Part shown: in pieces, positions 41,855 through 54,724 of the stretch | Position numbering within the stretch: the stretch's first letter is position 1 | Layout: the number at the start of each line of letters is the position of its first letter | Notes under the pieces: model-generated | What the model was told of the DNA's origin: nothing | Database searches by the model: none | The model's input: the letters and a program-made list of their open reading frames with translations, nothing else | Assembly: GCF_009389715.1 (NCBI RefSeq) | Contig: NC_052401.1 | Location: forward strand, 732,843-796,842 | DNA: 64,000 nucleotides | DNA from: Phoenix dactylifera | Taxonomy: Eukaryota > Streptophyta > Magnoliopsida > Arecales > Arecaceae | Direction of reading: 5' to 3' | Program-made: the position numbers and the translations under genes

Positions 41855-44800
41855 TCAATGTCCTTTTTGTACCTCAGGGAATAGTTGCAACACCAGCATC
41901 CTGTAGCAAAGAAACGATGTCAGATTATGCCATTTTGCGAAACATTAATGGGGCCCATAATGCTAAAATGAAGAGAGCCCAAAATTTGGAACTGAGAGAT
42001 TGAGGTTAGTAATGAAACAAAGGAAGTTCATGACATTGCATTAGCACAATGCACTTGCAAGTTGTGATATTTACATCAAATTTGTGAACTGCTCCTCGAG
42101 AACATTTAAAACCAAAGGACAAGTAGTAAGATTTCATTTTTTTGAAGGTAAGGTGGATTTGAAGGTTGCAGCTGACAGATTTCATTTTTTTGGAATACTC
42201 CATTTAAGATTAATGCCTTAAGTTAAATTTCTATGTTGGCACGCTTGAAATAGCAAAAAGATTTAGTGTTGTTATTGTCATTATAGTTTGCAGTAGCTGC
42301 TTCTTGAGCGCATACCATTCTGCATGATACTGCGTAAATGATAACCACACTCGTCTACCTCATAATATTTGAATTTTATGTAGCAAGAAAATGCTAATAG
42401 TTTGTTGGCAAGCACAAAAAAAAAGAAACCACCAGTATTTAACCAACGTATTTTCATTGGGTTCCTGATCGGTTCTGAATAGATCCCAGAGATTAGTAAT
42501 TTGGTTGGAGTTAAATGTTCCAGTTCCACCCACAACATTTTGGTTATTTCGTCTGCCCAACCCAAAACAATGCATGTACGCTTTGGTTCTATCTTAAATA
42601 TGTTACAGATTGAACTTTTAGCTTACATGACATATATGGTACCGGACAAGACCTCCACTTGGTAATACCTACGAGTTGTTTGTACTTCTAGCTAACATCC
42701 AGCATTCCATACCTCATATTGAGCAGCTAAGTTCCCTTTTCCCCTCTTAAGCTAAGAATATGCTATGTTCATTTCAAATATTTGACATGAGTTTATAGAT
42801 TACATAATATCGTACATGTAACAGTGATAACATACACTTTGGTACAACACAAGATCTATTGTGCCGGTACCAGACACCGTACCGGTTGTCCGGCGGCACG
42901 AGTCGGTACGGCACGTGTCAGGCCCGTACCGAGAGAGAAAACCAGCTGGAGCCGGAGAAGGAGAAGAGAAAGAGAGAGAGAGCGGTGGAGGGAGGGAGAA
43001 CAGAGGGCCGCGCGCGCGGGGGGGGGGGGGGGGGGGGGGCGGCGGCGGCAGCGGAGGCCACGGCCGCATCCCCTATTTCTTTCGAAGTCGGCAGTATATA
43101 ATAGCAAAGTCAATAGTTGCTCATTGTTTTTTGTAAATCAAATGATCAATTTGAAGTAAGTCCATCAACTACATTTCGTTGCTCTGAGGCAGAGCTAAAC
43201 TGCTATCTTCGATCGATCATCAACATATTTGAACAACTCTCCATGATTTTGTCCTTGCTCTTTTTTCAGCATGAAGCAGTTAAATGGAGGTCTATGTGTG
43301 TGGATGGAGCATTTTTTTCTCGAATTTGAAGTTCTTACATGACATTTTTCCTTATTACACCTGAATTTTGTGTCTTGCTTTATGACCAGTTATATAAAAT
43401 TGCTAGTAAGAGTTATTCTTCAGGTCCATTTTCTCCCAAGGCTATTCAATAATGGACTCCTCCCTTGACAGTGAAGTGGTGCATAATCAATAATATGCCT
43501 TCTCCATATAAGAAAATAAATTATATAAATTCGTTTGTGTCTAAATGTTATTAAGACCTTATAGGTGTTGACAGAGGGGCAAGGACAGATACAGAGTAAA
43601 TAGAGAACAACTGATGTATATTTGGCATTAAGAGTTCAATGAAAATGTCATGCTGGAAGCTGTTTCTACTGCTACAAATACTTTTGAAAGAGTGTAGCAC
43701 GCATTGATTCAGTGTATAATTAATAATTGATATGCAGCCTTTTTTGAATAATATTATGCCATTTTATTCCATGTATGAAGTACCCATCCAAGGGAAAGAA
43801 GAAGAAAAAGAAAAGAAAGAAATGAAGGAAAGAAGAAGAAAAGAAAAGAAAGAAATGAATGAAAGAAGAAGAAAAGAAAATAAAGGAAGGAAAAAAACAA
43901 AGGAAGCAAGGAAGGAAGGAAGAAGAAAAGGAAAAAAAATGAAGGAAACAAGAAGAAAAGGAAAGGAAGAAGAAGAGAGAAAGTAAAGAAAGAAAGGAAG
44001 GGAGGGAGAAGAAAAACAAAGGAATGAAGGAATGAAAGAAGAAAAAGGAGATGCAAAAACATAATTAAGATCCAACTACAATCCAAAGTTATCTTTGGTG
44101 AAGAAAACTAAAATAGGTATTGAAATTGTTGGAGAAACCTCACAGGATAAGGACATTTCTCACAAGCATTTCATAATAGACTATATATTAAGAAGCTCGC
44201 GAGTAGGATTAGTTGTACCTACTGTTTAACATTTCTAACAGCAAGCATTTTTGTCCTGATAAAACTGTTTTAAATTGACTTGTAAGAGTCAACTATAAGA
44301 CTATAAGTCAAACAAAGACCTAAACAAATGCAAGAAATTAGACTGTTGTTATCTTGTCATTTCTAGACAAGAAAAAATAGTGCATGATGTTCAGGTGGTG
44401 AAGCATGAAAAAAACAACGTATGATGCCTAAGAATCTTAAGATTAACTTAATTCTGCCAACAAACCATCCAAACAACCTATTGGTTGAAAATAAGCAAAA
44501 AATAATTTGATCATGATAACTTACGATATTTTGTCTGCAGCATAAAATATTCGAAGCTTTCTTGGTCCACCTCCTCCCCACGAACTTGTTAGAGAATAAA
44601 TAACTTGCTCTACTTGAGTGCCTGCTGCTGTCAAAACAAACTGGAGTACTGTTTTGCTCAAATGGCTGTTTGAGACATGATGGCAAAGAAAATATTAAGA
44701 TGCAGGATTATGCAACAAACAGATAATCCTGTAAGCCAACAATGCAACCAAAGTTGTGGATCTAGACACTACTTTTAACTGGCCCATCCACCACGACTGG

Positions 44801-47800
44801 GCTTATTTACAAAGGATAAGTATCCAAACAATCACAATGAAATCGAGAACAAGGAACTGCACCAGCCATGCATCAAACATAACCATGACAGTATGACACC
44901 CTTATCAAAAAAAAAGACCATCTAATTTGTCGACTTTAACTGACTATTAATGACACTTATTTTCTTTTTTTTTTCTGAGATTGTTGAATCTTTGTCCTAA
45001 ATTACTAATGCTACTCAATGACCAGGCTGGTTTCATTGATGTCCACAATTGTACGACTAGCTAACTGGACAGTGTTTCTGATGACTTTACAAGGTCACAA
45101 GTAAGACTACCTCCCAAAGCTCCTCATGAGATAGGACTTGATCAAGGACTAGCTCAAATCAGATTAGAACTTACTGGCCTGTCTTGTCTATATTAAGCAA
45201 TACTCTGTCAGAAAAACATAATGCTAAATAGTATCCCAAGGGTGCATGAAAAAGAAAGCTGTGTGGTGAACATACAGATATGCATGAACAGGAAACACCT
45301 TGAAAAATCTATCCTAAACTCTAAGGCAAGAAAATTAAAAAGTTTTAGGGCATACCAGTGGATAAAGTATAGCCATAATTCCATAGCTAACAAGTGTGGA
45401 GAAAAAGAGAATTGGAAGAACACATGGACTTCCTGAAAATTCAAAATGAAAACTTTTAACATGTTGAATCCAGAAATAGTATATAAATGAGAAACCTAGA
45501 AAGCTGAAATAAGATAACGAAGAATGATTGAATCAAGTTTGATGATATGGAGAAAGAGCATAAGTTTTATTAACAAAAAAAGTATATTATAAGTGCTAGT
45601 AAAATCATTCTTTGAGGATTGCATTTGTAAGATACATAAAATGAATGTCATTGAAGTGCACACTCTCATTGTTAAAGAATAATAACAAAGCATCTCATAG
45701 CAAAAGCAACATGAGCAAATACTTGTACAGTAGCGTCATCAAATACATGCACATAAGCATTTATTTGTTTTCTAATGTTCATTAATATACAAGGCATTCG
45801 TAGTATACAATAGATTATCCATAAAGTAACCAACTTGAGTGACAAAAATCATACCAAATCCTGCAAAAAATGCCCAGTTTGATTCGAAGAACTCAAGCCT
45901 TTCATTCAAACTCACTTCAGAAAAATTCCATTTGTACCTGAACATGTTTATAGCAAATGAATTGATGTCCTCTCACTATTTTTACATACTCATACAAGAA
46001 CACATAAGCTGTGATGCATACTCAAAACAACAGTATTTGTACAAAAGTTTTCTAGAAACTGGATGCATACTCAAAACAGTAGTAGGCATATATCAAGGAA
46101 AGAAGCAGAAAATTGATTGCCTTGCCAATATAGGGTATAAAACCTGCAGCAAAAACCTGCATCGTAGAACATAAAGAGTTTTCTCATAAATATACTTGAT
46201 ATAATATGAACAATATGGAAAAGCTGGGGTAGACCTTGGCCATGTTAATATACAAAATTTTGCTTCCAAGATGAATAATAAGTGGAAAAGCAGCACATGA
46301 TCACATAAAAAAACATGTAAGGCATTAAGCAGAAACCAGCGCACCACTGCACCTCTATGAAGAAGATGTTCAGCAAAAGGATTGAATAAACCTGCTCGCC
46401 AATTCCCAGAAAGACCCTATTGGATCATTAAAACATGAAAGAGACCTTTGAGTATACTGTGAAAAACATCGTGCATATTTTGATGAAATTGCAGAAACTA
46501 CTGGAATAGTAGAACCAGGAAAGCTATGCTAGCAAGATTACCGCTCAAATCCACTTGGCCTTCCCACTTGTCTGAGACTCTGGGAGTCTGGTGAATCTTT
46601 TCTGTTAGGTGTTTGTGCCTTGGAAGGTCCTTGTTTTCTCAGAACATCAAAAGCATACTTGGCAATGTCATTGTACCTGGTTTAGGGCCAGCAGTAATGG
46701 AGGATATATTTAAACAAAGGAGAAGGAGGAATAGTGATGAGCCAACTCAATACATGCAATCTGATGCAAGTTCATATTTTGGAGAAAATAACATAAAATC
46801 TTTATACCTGGGCGAGCATCAGAGAAACAAAATTTCATCATAACTAATTTCAAATCTATTGCACAATTAAATAACGGTCATGAGAAGGTGCCAACTACTT
46901 TCTTAGTGATTGTATACTAGAAGTTGGTGATCTATCTCAACATCAGCAATGTTGAGGAATTTAGGAGTATTGGGGAGGGTTGTGCCCCCAACCCACCAAA
47001 AAATAAATAAATAATGGCTAAATAATGAACAAATTAATAATAATAAATTGGTATAAAGTATTGACAATCATGAGTGTTGCATGAGGAAGAAGACTTTGTG
47101 AGAGACAATAATATTACAAACAAATGGCCTTATTTCATTCACTCCTAGTGGGATTGAAATATACTTATTCCATCATTCATTTCTTTGCAAGGTCCTACTT
47201 CATCACAGTAAGCATGTTTATCCCATCTTCACTTCAATTGTTATCTTCTCAAATCCTCTCCTTCCTAAAACACTGAGTCAGTGTCAATATACCGTCCTAC
47301 CTCCTGCAATACTGCTTGCGCATCCAAACATCTAGTTTCACTTCCAAAACTTTATCCCTCAATAACCCAGCTTGGTCGCATGATTGTGTTCTTCATGATG
47401 TCATAGGTTTATAGCTTACTCAAAATTTTATTTGAACTTGATTTTTTCCTTCATAGCTCTATTACACATTCTTTCTTATTCTTGTTCTAGTTTCATAGAG
47501 GACTCTTCTACCAGCAACTTGCCAGATCCCCTCCACCTAAAAGACACCTACTATGACAATAATTACCTCATTTACACAAGAAAATGAAAAAAAATGGCAG
47601 TACTAAGGATGTGTGTGTGTGTGTGTGTGTGAGTGAAAGCTTAAGTAAACAGCATGATACCTACCACAGGGTGCTCAATATGAAGCTGAAAACATACAGA
47701 GGATAGAACCAGAAAATCTGCAACATCAATAATATGTAATAGACAAAGTCAATGCATAAGATAACAGTAAGCAAACTTTAAAGCCATTTATATGAAAAGA

Positions 47801-50800
47801 GAGAAAACATTAAGAAAAGAGAAACAACTAAGGATAGCAATGATATGGAAGGATGATACATAAATATACTATGAACAAATTTTATCAAATTTCTATGTAT
47901 TATAAGGAATATGGTCACAGGCAAACTATCAACAAATAAGAAACTAATCTTAGGCAGGTCGAAGTCTAATGATGATTATACACCTGATCTGCGAGTATGA
48001 ACTTTGGTTTGCTTCTTATTTCTTATATCATTGTGAGATTGTATGGTTCCTTCTCTAGAAGAAGAATTCAGATTCGTTATGCACAGAGATGTGTATAGTT
48101 GGTTACAAATGTTCAACAGAGTTGAGTGAGAGCAAGAACAGCTTCAACTTTAAAAGCTAAATTTTTCTAATATGAGGTATCCCCAAAATTTCCACAAAAA
48201 CAACTAATGATATCTGCAAGATACATGATTATTTTAGGTAATTAAAAATAAAAAATATTTTGGTGAAGTTCCTCTAACCAACTTAAGATGTTTTACCAAG
48301 ATTACAGCCTTGAGCACACCAAGAGAAGATTAGAGGCATGCATATTGTTTTCTTAAGTGTTTTGCAATTATTTGGACACCCACTTACAACAGCTGTGCTT
48401 TAGATTATTGGATGCAATATCTAAGGATTAGATAGATATAACTGTTGAAGAGAATATACAGTTGTTCTTAATGAGTACTAATTCTTTGAAAGTGCATGGT
48501 ATGGCAGCCTCTTTGAGAAGCAACGAAAAACTAGGAGCACGTACTCACCTAGATACATCATAATTATGCTATTCAAGAGCAAAATAAGGAGAACTGGAAG
48601 ATGAAATCTAGTTGATCAGATACTTTAGAGGTCCAGGAAGAACAACAATTCAATATCTAAGCCGAATCAACAGTTCAAGCTGTGTTAGTGAAGGTTGTTT
48701 CGATATCTTGTTAAAGAGCAACAATTTAAATAATATTCATTTACAACAATTCGAATAATTTTGATTTATCAATAAATTTACTAGGTTTAACAATGAGGTA
48801 TATCTCTCTTGAAGCGGGAGAATCACTTCCATTTGATCTGCTAATTAGGAATCTCAAAGCATGCATTCAAGAACATTCTTATTGTTATTGGGTTTGAAAT
48901 ACTATAGTTACGAAGAAATTTCACCGAAAGGAAAACACATGTTGTGCGGCAAACTCTTTTTGTACACATTCTGAAAAAGAATTTTCAAAAACAAGATAAC
49001 CTGTTTCACACACTAAATCTTCAGAATATGGTTTAATGGGAAGATTATTTGCTAACAATATTTTCATTGGAAGTAAAGCAGCGTAACAACATGCTTTCTT
49101 TCCTGATGAAAAAAATCCCTTACCTCAACATCAACCACCTTGATTCCTAAAGAGTGAAGGACATGACAAATATCATGGCAAGAACCTTTTTATTGAAATG
49201 ATGTTTCAGAAATCACTTTTTAAAAACTATAGTGGATTCATTGAAAAGATAAATCTCTATAGCACGTGAATTTATTGAAGTAAGATGTAAAAAATTCAAG
49301 ACACCTACTTTCGTCCACAAGTCATATAATAAAAAATTTCAGACAATGTGGCTTGGGCTTACCTCATGTTTATCACGAAATATATAGATATTATAGAGAT
49401 AGAGAAAGAGGGAGGGATGGGATCATCTGCACTTCTCTTCTAACATGGTAAGCAAAGTTCTAAGCATGGTATGTCATACCGTACTGAACATAATGGTACG
49501 GAACCGCACCATACCGGTACGGTACGGAGGGCATACCGACATTCCGTATGCTGAACCGCCCCTCATATCAGGGCGTATCAACACAGTGACAAAGTGGCAC
49601 CGGTATGGGGCCCAATACCAGGACGGTGTACCTTGGTTCTAAGGTCTTTGGAAAATCTCCAATAGCTCAAGGTAGGAAAATATCCATAGGCAGCAAGGAA
49701 ATTCTACTGGTTGTGTCACTTTGACATCAAAATCTTGTTCACCCAGACTTGCCTCTTAACATTTTTAATACATTCTTCAATCAAGAACCTTTATAGCCAT
49801 TATAAGCTACCAAATTCAACCTTGATTTGATTGAAGTAACATTCTCTATTGCTTTGTCATTTTCTATGTTAATGCACATGCTTTTTTTAAGATTCAACCA
49901 CCAACTTTATTTACAACAAAACCAGCAACCACACAAAAGGGAATATGTCAGTTTGTAATATTATTGCGTATGCAATTCTTCCTAAATATTCCCATTCCCA
50001 ACTTGTTTAAAAGCCCCAAAACCTGCTTTCATTAGTAGTTGAATTTGTTACAGCAATTGCTCCTGATTTAAGCTATTTAAGCGCTCTAGCACCTTCACTC
50101 TTCACCCTTCTGGAAGTGTTTCAAATGGACTATACATGATACAATTAATTTGCCAACATATTATATAACATATTTGATTTACAGCCCCAAAAGAAAAAAG
50201 CAAGTAATAAAAAATACTAAGATTTAACATATCATAAGCAGCACGTACATAGAAAATCTGAATAAGGATGAAACGTAAGAAGGAATAAAGTGCTAAAGCT
50301 TCTTTGTGGTTGCAAAGATGCTGTGGACCTAATTTTTCACATTGATCAGGTAATATCCACAGCAGTGTCGGGATGACTGCAGACTTTAGTGTAAATAAAC
50401 TGCACCGAGAAAAGAAGTTATCAGTAAATAAATTATCAAATATAAAACTTGAAAACAATTAACCGTAGAGCTATCTGTTCAAGCTCCTGCATGATTATAA
50501 TTTGTTAAGCATTAGCTACAAAAAATACAAGATCGATTGCAACCAACTGCAAATAAAATTATGCATAACATTGCAAAAGTTAACACCTGAGACAAATACA
50601 GACAAATACACTTCGTTCCACAACCATAAAAGAAGTTTATTGAAAGAAAGAATTGACCAGTACTGAGAAAAGAAATCTTGATATCAATTTTCATGTCCAT
50701 TAATTTTTCTTTAATAAATATAAACAAATAACCACCTTTAAGATGCTTGCAGACTAATGTAGCTTGTAGGCCATAACAAAGTATAAGGAAATAAAGGGAA

Positions 50801-52847
50801 TTAATACAAAATTTTAGACAAATATTACAGAAAAATCTGAACAAATTATTTTGATAACGACAAAAAAGCCACCGCACAAAAATACTGGTCCCAAGCAGGC
50901 TGAGAACACTGGAGGCATAACGTCAAACTTTTAGCCAATACAGCAAAAGAGGTAATCTATGAATGTCCCAACGTAAACGAGCATATAGTGTAAAGCATCA
51001 GACGACATAGATTGAATGCATCATACATTTAATATTAGAGCATGACAGTATATATAACAATTTTTCTGTCGAAAATGCATGACATAATTTGTAAATATAT
51101 GGCCACAACATACCTGTGAGTGCATGACCACATCATGCCAGTAAGGCTAGTTGGAAAGATTTAGAAGGCATGAAAAGGATGCTGAACTTGTATATATCAT
51201 TATATCAAAATGCTTTATGAAGCTATCAATTAGGGAATCAAAAGGATGATAAACTTGGATGTATTACTATAACAGAATGTTTTATGAAGCTATCAAGTAA
51301 GGATATTAAGTTTTATGTTTTATTTTGAAAAAAATGTTGGATTGATGTAATTGGTTGGGAGGTTATGGTCAATCTAATTCCTATGTACCTCTTCTTCTAC
51401 ATCTCTCATTTTTTCTAAATTTTTATATTTTAACAACTGGGATGCTAGATTGACCCCTCAATTGCTAGAGAACTTGTGGGGAAAAGATATTAAAAACTTC
51501 AATTTTGTATGATTTAATGAAAGTTAACAAATTTCTCAATCTTTGTAGTTTGTAGGCTCACCACTGTCCAGACATAGAACTCGCATGAAGAAGAAAGCAA
51601 TGAAACCCTAACACAAATGTAGGCCCCAATATATGAAAGCACAATCACGATTATATAAAAAAGTAAAACAAATCTAGACCCCAATATATGAAAAACACAA
51701 TCGTAATAATATAAACAACCTAACAAATCCTACTAACCCTTAGAAAACCCATATACTACTGTTCAAACAAGTTATCTTTAGTCAGGTTCACAAGGGAAAT
51801 CTTCAAATCCCCAAAAGCATTATAGCTAGCATGGATGCTTAACTGGAGTCTATAATCCCAAACAAAGAAAAGGAAGGAGAATAACATTCATGAACGTGCA
51901 AACAAGAAAATCAGACCTTAAATTATAAACTATTTTTCATAGCCACCTTTCTGACATGTTATATACTTTACCGAGTGCAACTTTAATCACCATATTCATA
52001 GAATCAGCATAAATATGTGCACAAGATCATACTATCAATAAAACAGCATACGCAAGATAGCTACAACAAAAGGTTGCTCTTTCTTCCCTCCATCCTCCAT
52101 TTGCCTTACTTGCCACAACAACCCGACATTTCAACTAACTGTTTAAGACATCATCAAGACATTGTCGCACAGCTAGTCTCTACAAATGGGTATATTATAT
52201 GAGCTCGCTAAACTAGTCAAAATTCTTACTTGGAAACAAACTCAAGGTGAAACCAGAGGAAAGAGTAACGATGGAAAAGAAACATAATATTTCAGCCAAA
52301 ATCTAAAACAAGAAACCCTTATATAACATCACCAGCTTTCTCAGACTATTGCATGAGAAAAACCACCAAAAAAAAAACAGCAACCAAAAACAGATTTTTT
52401 TTCTTTTTATTTCACAAACAATTCCAAATGACACCTTAATTCCCACCCACCCGTCTATCTAACATTTGAACACCATCCATTTAGGATCACATATCAACCA
52501 AGCCAAGAATTAAACGAATATGCGAAGAGATTAAACCTAGGAAAAGTTTCAAAACCATAGTCCGGTACCTTCCCAAGAAAATGAATCCGTTCAAGAGGAA
52601 GCACTGGCCAGTTCTGATCGACAGCATCTTCGACCTGAACCAAGAAGATCAAAGAAACAGACATTTAATCGAAATTAAGCATTGGAGATGTAGAAATCGA
52701 AGGTACAGAAAGAATGTTTGGAGAAAAACTGGAAGAAATCAAGAACCTAAAGCAGAAGATGAGGACGCGATGGAGAGAGCACGCTTCTCTGAATCCGGCC
52801 AGCCAGAGGCTGCCCGCCTGCTTCGCCTGGGACGCGAAAGCATCCAT
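41855..52847 (-). CDS. EI24: EI24-like (etoposide-induced 2.4 homologue) membrane protein, 11 exons, 325 aa
   Basis: Homologue of EI24/EPG-4, a multi-pass ER membrane protein that acts in autophagy and membrane traffic in animals; plant function is little known. Exons in transcript order: 52747-52847, 52569-52634, 50249-50399, 47665-47717, 46542-46676, 46353-46416, 46071-46156, 45855-45937, 45356-45432, 44525-44640, 41855-41900; every junction keeps the frame. The N-terminus reads WLAGFREACSLHRVLIFCFR. Family blocks follow: RTGQCFLLNGFIFLGSLF, VIPTLLWILPDQC, FWFYPLYVFSFILSTLWYND, then a polar loop with RKDSPDSQS, then GIGEQVYSILLLNIFF, FIPYIGKAINFLLLSLIYAY, NERLEFFESNWAFFAGFGSP and YGIMAILYPLFVLTAAG. 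About six hydrophobic segments are present. The last exon codes only 15 residues and follows a 2.6-kb intron; the donor before it also forms an in-frame TAA. Length fits the family. Confidence 0.92.
42855..43060. repeat. GTACCGG-rich repeat with purine tract and G22 run
   Basis: Several GTACCG/CGGTAC motifs lie within about 80 bp, followed by a GA-rich tract, GCGCGCGCG, an uninterrupted run of 22 G (43018-43039) and GGC repeats. Similar GTACCGG-rich clusters occur at about 49465-49640, which points to a dispersed repeat family. The G run is a likely weak point of the assembly. Confidence 0.5.
43420..44060 (-). repeat. Dispersed repeat with purine-rich tract, copy 2
   Basis: Inverted relative to copy 1 at 29345-30060. 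On the plus strand a purine tract of GAAA/GGAA units (about 43790-44060) is preceded by GTATGAAGTACCCATCC and by sequence that matches the far part of copy 1, such as CTATTCAATAATGGACTCCT and GGTGTTGACAGAGGGGCAAG. The apparent Phe/Leu/Ser-rich or Lys/Glu-rich reading frames here are by-products of the tract. Confidence 0.7.
47610..47631. repeat. (GT)n microsatellite
   Basis: About ten GT units in intron 4 of the EI24-like gene, close to exon 4. Confidence 0.9.
49465..49640. repeat. GTACCG-rich self-complementary repeat
   Basis: A GC-richer patch in AT-rich intron 3 of the EI24-like gene. It has CATACCGTACTG, ACCGCACCATACCGGTACGG, GGCATACCGACATTC and CACCGGTATGGGGCC, so many short stretches can pair with each other. 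Related clusters lie at 42855 and, more weakly, about 30155-30330. Confidence 0.5.
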
Positions 52848-53830
52848 CGGACGGCGACCGGAAGACTGCCGGCGATCGAGCGAGAGAGCGGGACGCTTTC
52901 GGCTCCGGGCTTGGCCTCTATCGCTTAGGAGAAAAGGGGAAGAGGGCGACTGTTAATGGAATCCTTCTTTAATTAAAGGATTAGTAATGGAGGTTAAGCC
53001 TCTTTTTTTTGGTCAAATATGGAGGTTAAGCCTTTGCTGACGATGGGTTTTTCTTGCACGGGAGGAGCCGGTTCAGAGCCGGCCTGACCCACCTCAAATT
53101 GAACCGGGCTTGATCGGACCAAGTCAGACACGGAGGACACGACCGTCTCTCTCAAAGACAAAGATTGTATCTTTCGCAGGAAGAACAATGTGCTTTGAGA
53201 TATGTGCATAGCTTGATTTGATGGCCAATGTTATGAAAGAAGATTGATCATTCTCTACCTCGCTAATCCATATAATTGCCGAGATATAATGGAGGTTTAG
53301 ATATTTTGGGTTTCATATTTTCATGTTACTTATTATCAATACAAGTTCTATCCTTATCGTCAATGAAAAGAGATACTTTACATCAACAATCCACTTATAG
53401 GCTTACTAACCATGTAACAAACTTACAATGTTGCTAACTTTACTTGCCAAAAAGTTGTACTTATAAAATAAATTATTTTTTCGCAAAATCCTCATCAACC
53501 TATAGATTCTAAATACTTATGGGCATCAAAAACTGGCCCTAGTCCTTGTCAACCTAAAAGGCATGTATTGTTCGAAGCAACGTAATTATCAATCACCACT
53601 ATGATATCTATATATCTACTTGATTGGCCTTATTAGTCTAAACTATTTTATTAAAAACATAACTTTTATAAGACGAGTGAGTCAACCCCAATGCCGAGGA
53701 AGACGAGTGGGTGCTTTAAGAACAGGTAATTGAGTTGTTTTTGTGAAGTTTCAGAGATTTGTGTCATAAACTGTAGTCTAGATTTCTTTCAAAAGACTAC
53801 CACCTAGATGTATAATTATATTCTGCATTT

Positions 53831-54080
53831 CCTTCCCATGAAACTAATCCCAAACAAAACGAAGCACTGGCAGATTCTGATCAATGTAATTCTCGAACCG
53901 AGTAAAGCATGCATGAGGGAAAAAATTCAGAGAAAATAAAAGGTTTAAAATTAGAGAACCATGCAAGAAATTACAAAATAAGTAATTCAAAAGAGGAACT
54001 ACGCGACCTAGTACAGAAACAGACAACTCTGAGAAGAAGCAATGGCAGAGGAACAGAGGAGGGACAGACAGGCCTGGCTC
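53831..54080 (-). pseudogene. Degraded copy of EI24 exons 2 and 1
   Basis: On the minus strand, 53831-53880 can be read as IRICQCFVLFGISFMG, matching IRTGQCFLLNGFIFLG of EI24 exon 2 in the same reading sense, and it ends at the same GGAAG junction. The DNA match is strongest around GAAGCACTGGC and TTCTGATC. Farther upstream (about 54005-54080) a weaker match to exon 1 is possible. Exons 3-11 have no counterpart between this copy and the real gene, so it is a remnant of a partial tandem duplication. It could instead be an old alternative first-exon set, which I consider less likely. Confidence 0.5.
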
Positions 54081-54427
54081 TCCTTCTTGTTTCTTAGAAA
54101 GATGGGGAATGGCTTGGTGTTGACATTCTATAACTCTTAGAGATTGTGATTGACTTGGATTCTAAAAGATTTCGGATCTGAGGAACTAGATTTCGAACTG
54201 TCGACCATTTTTTGGATTGAGTTCATGCTGGTTATCGCTTACATCATTTTATAAAATCAGGCTGGCTTTGATCGAGTCCTTATCAACTCTTTCAATCCTT
54301 TGGCAGTCCTCTCCGCAAGTTTATCTGCCTGCCTGTGGTCAAGACTGTCACTGAAGACTGAAATAAAGTAGTTTACATGGACTTTGGACTTCAAGGGAAG
54401 ACAAGCTCATCTCATCTCCACCATAGC

Positions 54428-54724
54428 TCAATCCTTGTTTCTCCATATCCATAGACAACTCTCTCCGGTTGGTTTCAGGTTTGAATCTATCATGATTCTC
54501 ATAAGTAAAACAACTAGAGTGACAAATATGACTGCACATAGCTTACCTTGATCCATCCTGCAATATCTCTCATATGTGAGATTGTTACTCTTCAAATGTT
54601 TCTTTCTTTTAACATCCCATGAAGTACTTTTGTGACCCGTTTCGAGAGTAGTTGACTTGGTGGAATTGCCTAAACAACACAAAATAAAGGAACAAAAAGG
54701 AGGGGAAAAAAAGAAATCAAACAA
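54428..54724 (-). other. Unassigned open frame, possible exon
   Basis: An open stretch of 98 codons on the minus strand begins after a T-rich, AG-ending sequence and contains MDQGKLCAVIFVTLVVLL, a hydrophobic segment. GTAAGC right after ATGGATCAAG could be a donor. No family is recognised and no partner exon was found, so this may be chance. Confidence 0.15.

Larger units (their letters stand above)
41901..44524. other. Last intron of the EI24-like gene, repeat-rich
   Basis: A 2.6-kb intron before a 46-bp terminal exon. It contains a GGTACCG-type repeat with a GA-rich and G22 stretch (42855-43060) and the inverted copy of the TTCC-rich dispersed repeat (43420-44060). No other gene is recognised inside. 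Confidence 0.6.

Noticed and set aside
42824..43159. Arg/Gly-rich open frames on both strands
   Set aside because: Produced by the GC-rich repeat and the G22 run inside an intron of the EI24-like gene.
43732..44086. Lys/Glu-rich and Phe/Leu/Ser-rich open frames
   Set aside because: They are translations of the purine/pyrimidine tract of a dispersed repeat and have no independent support.
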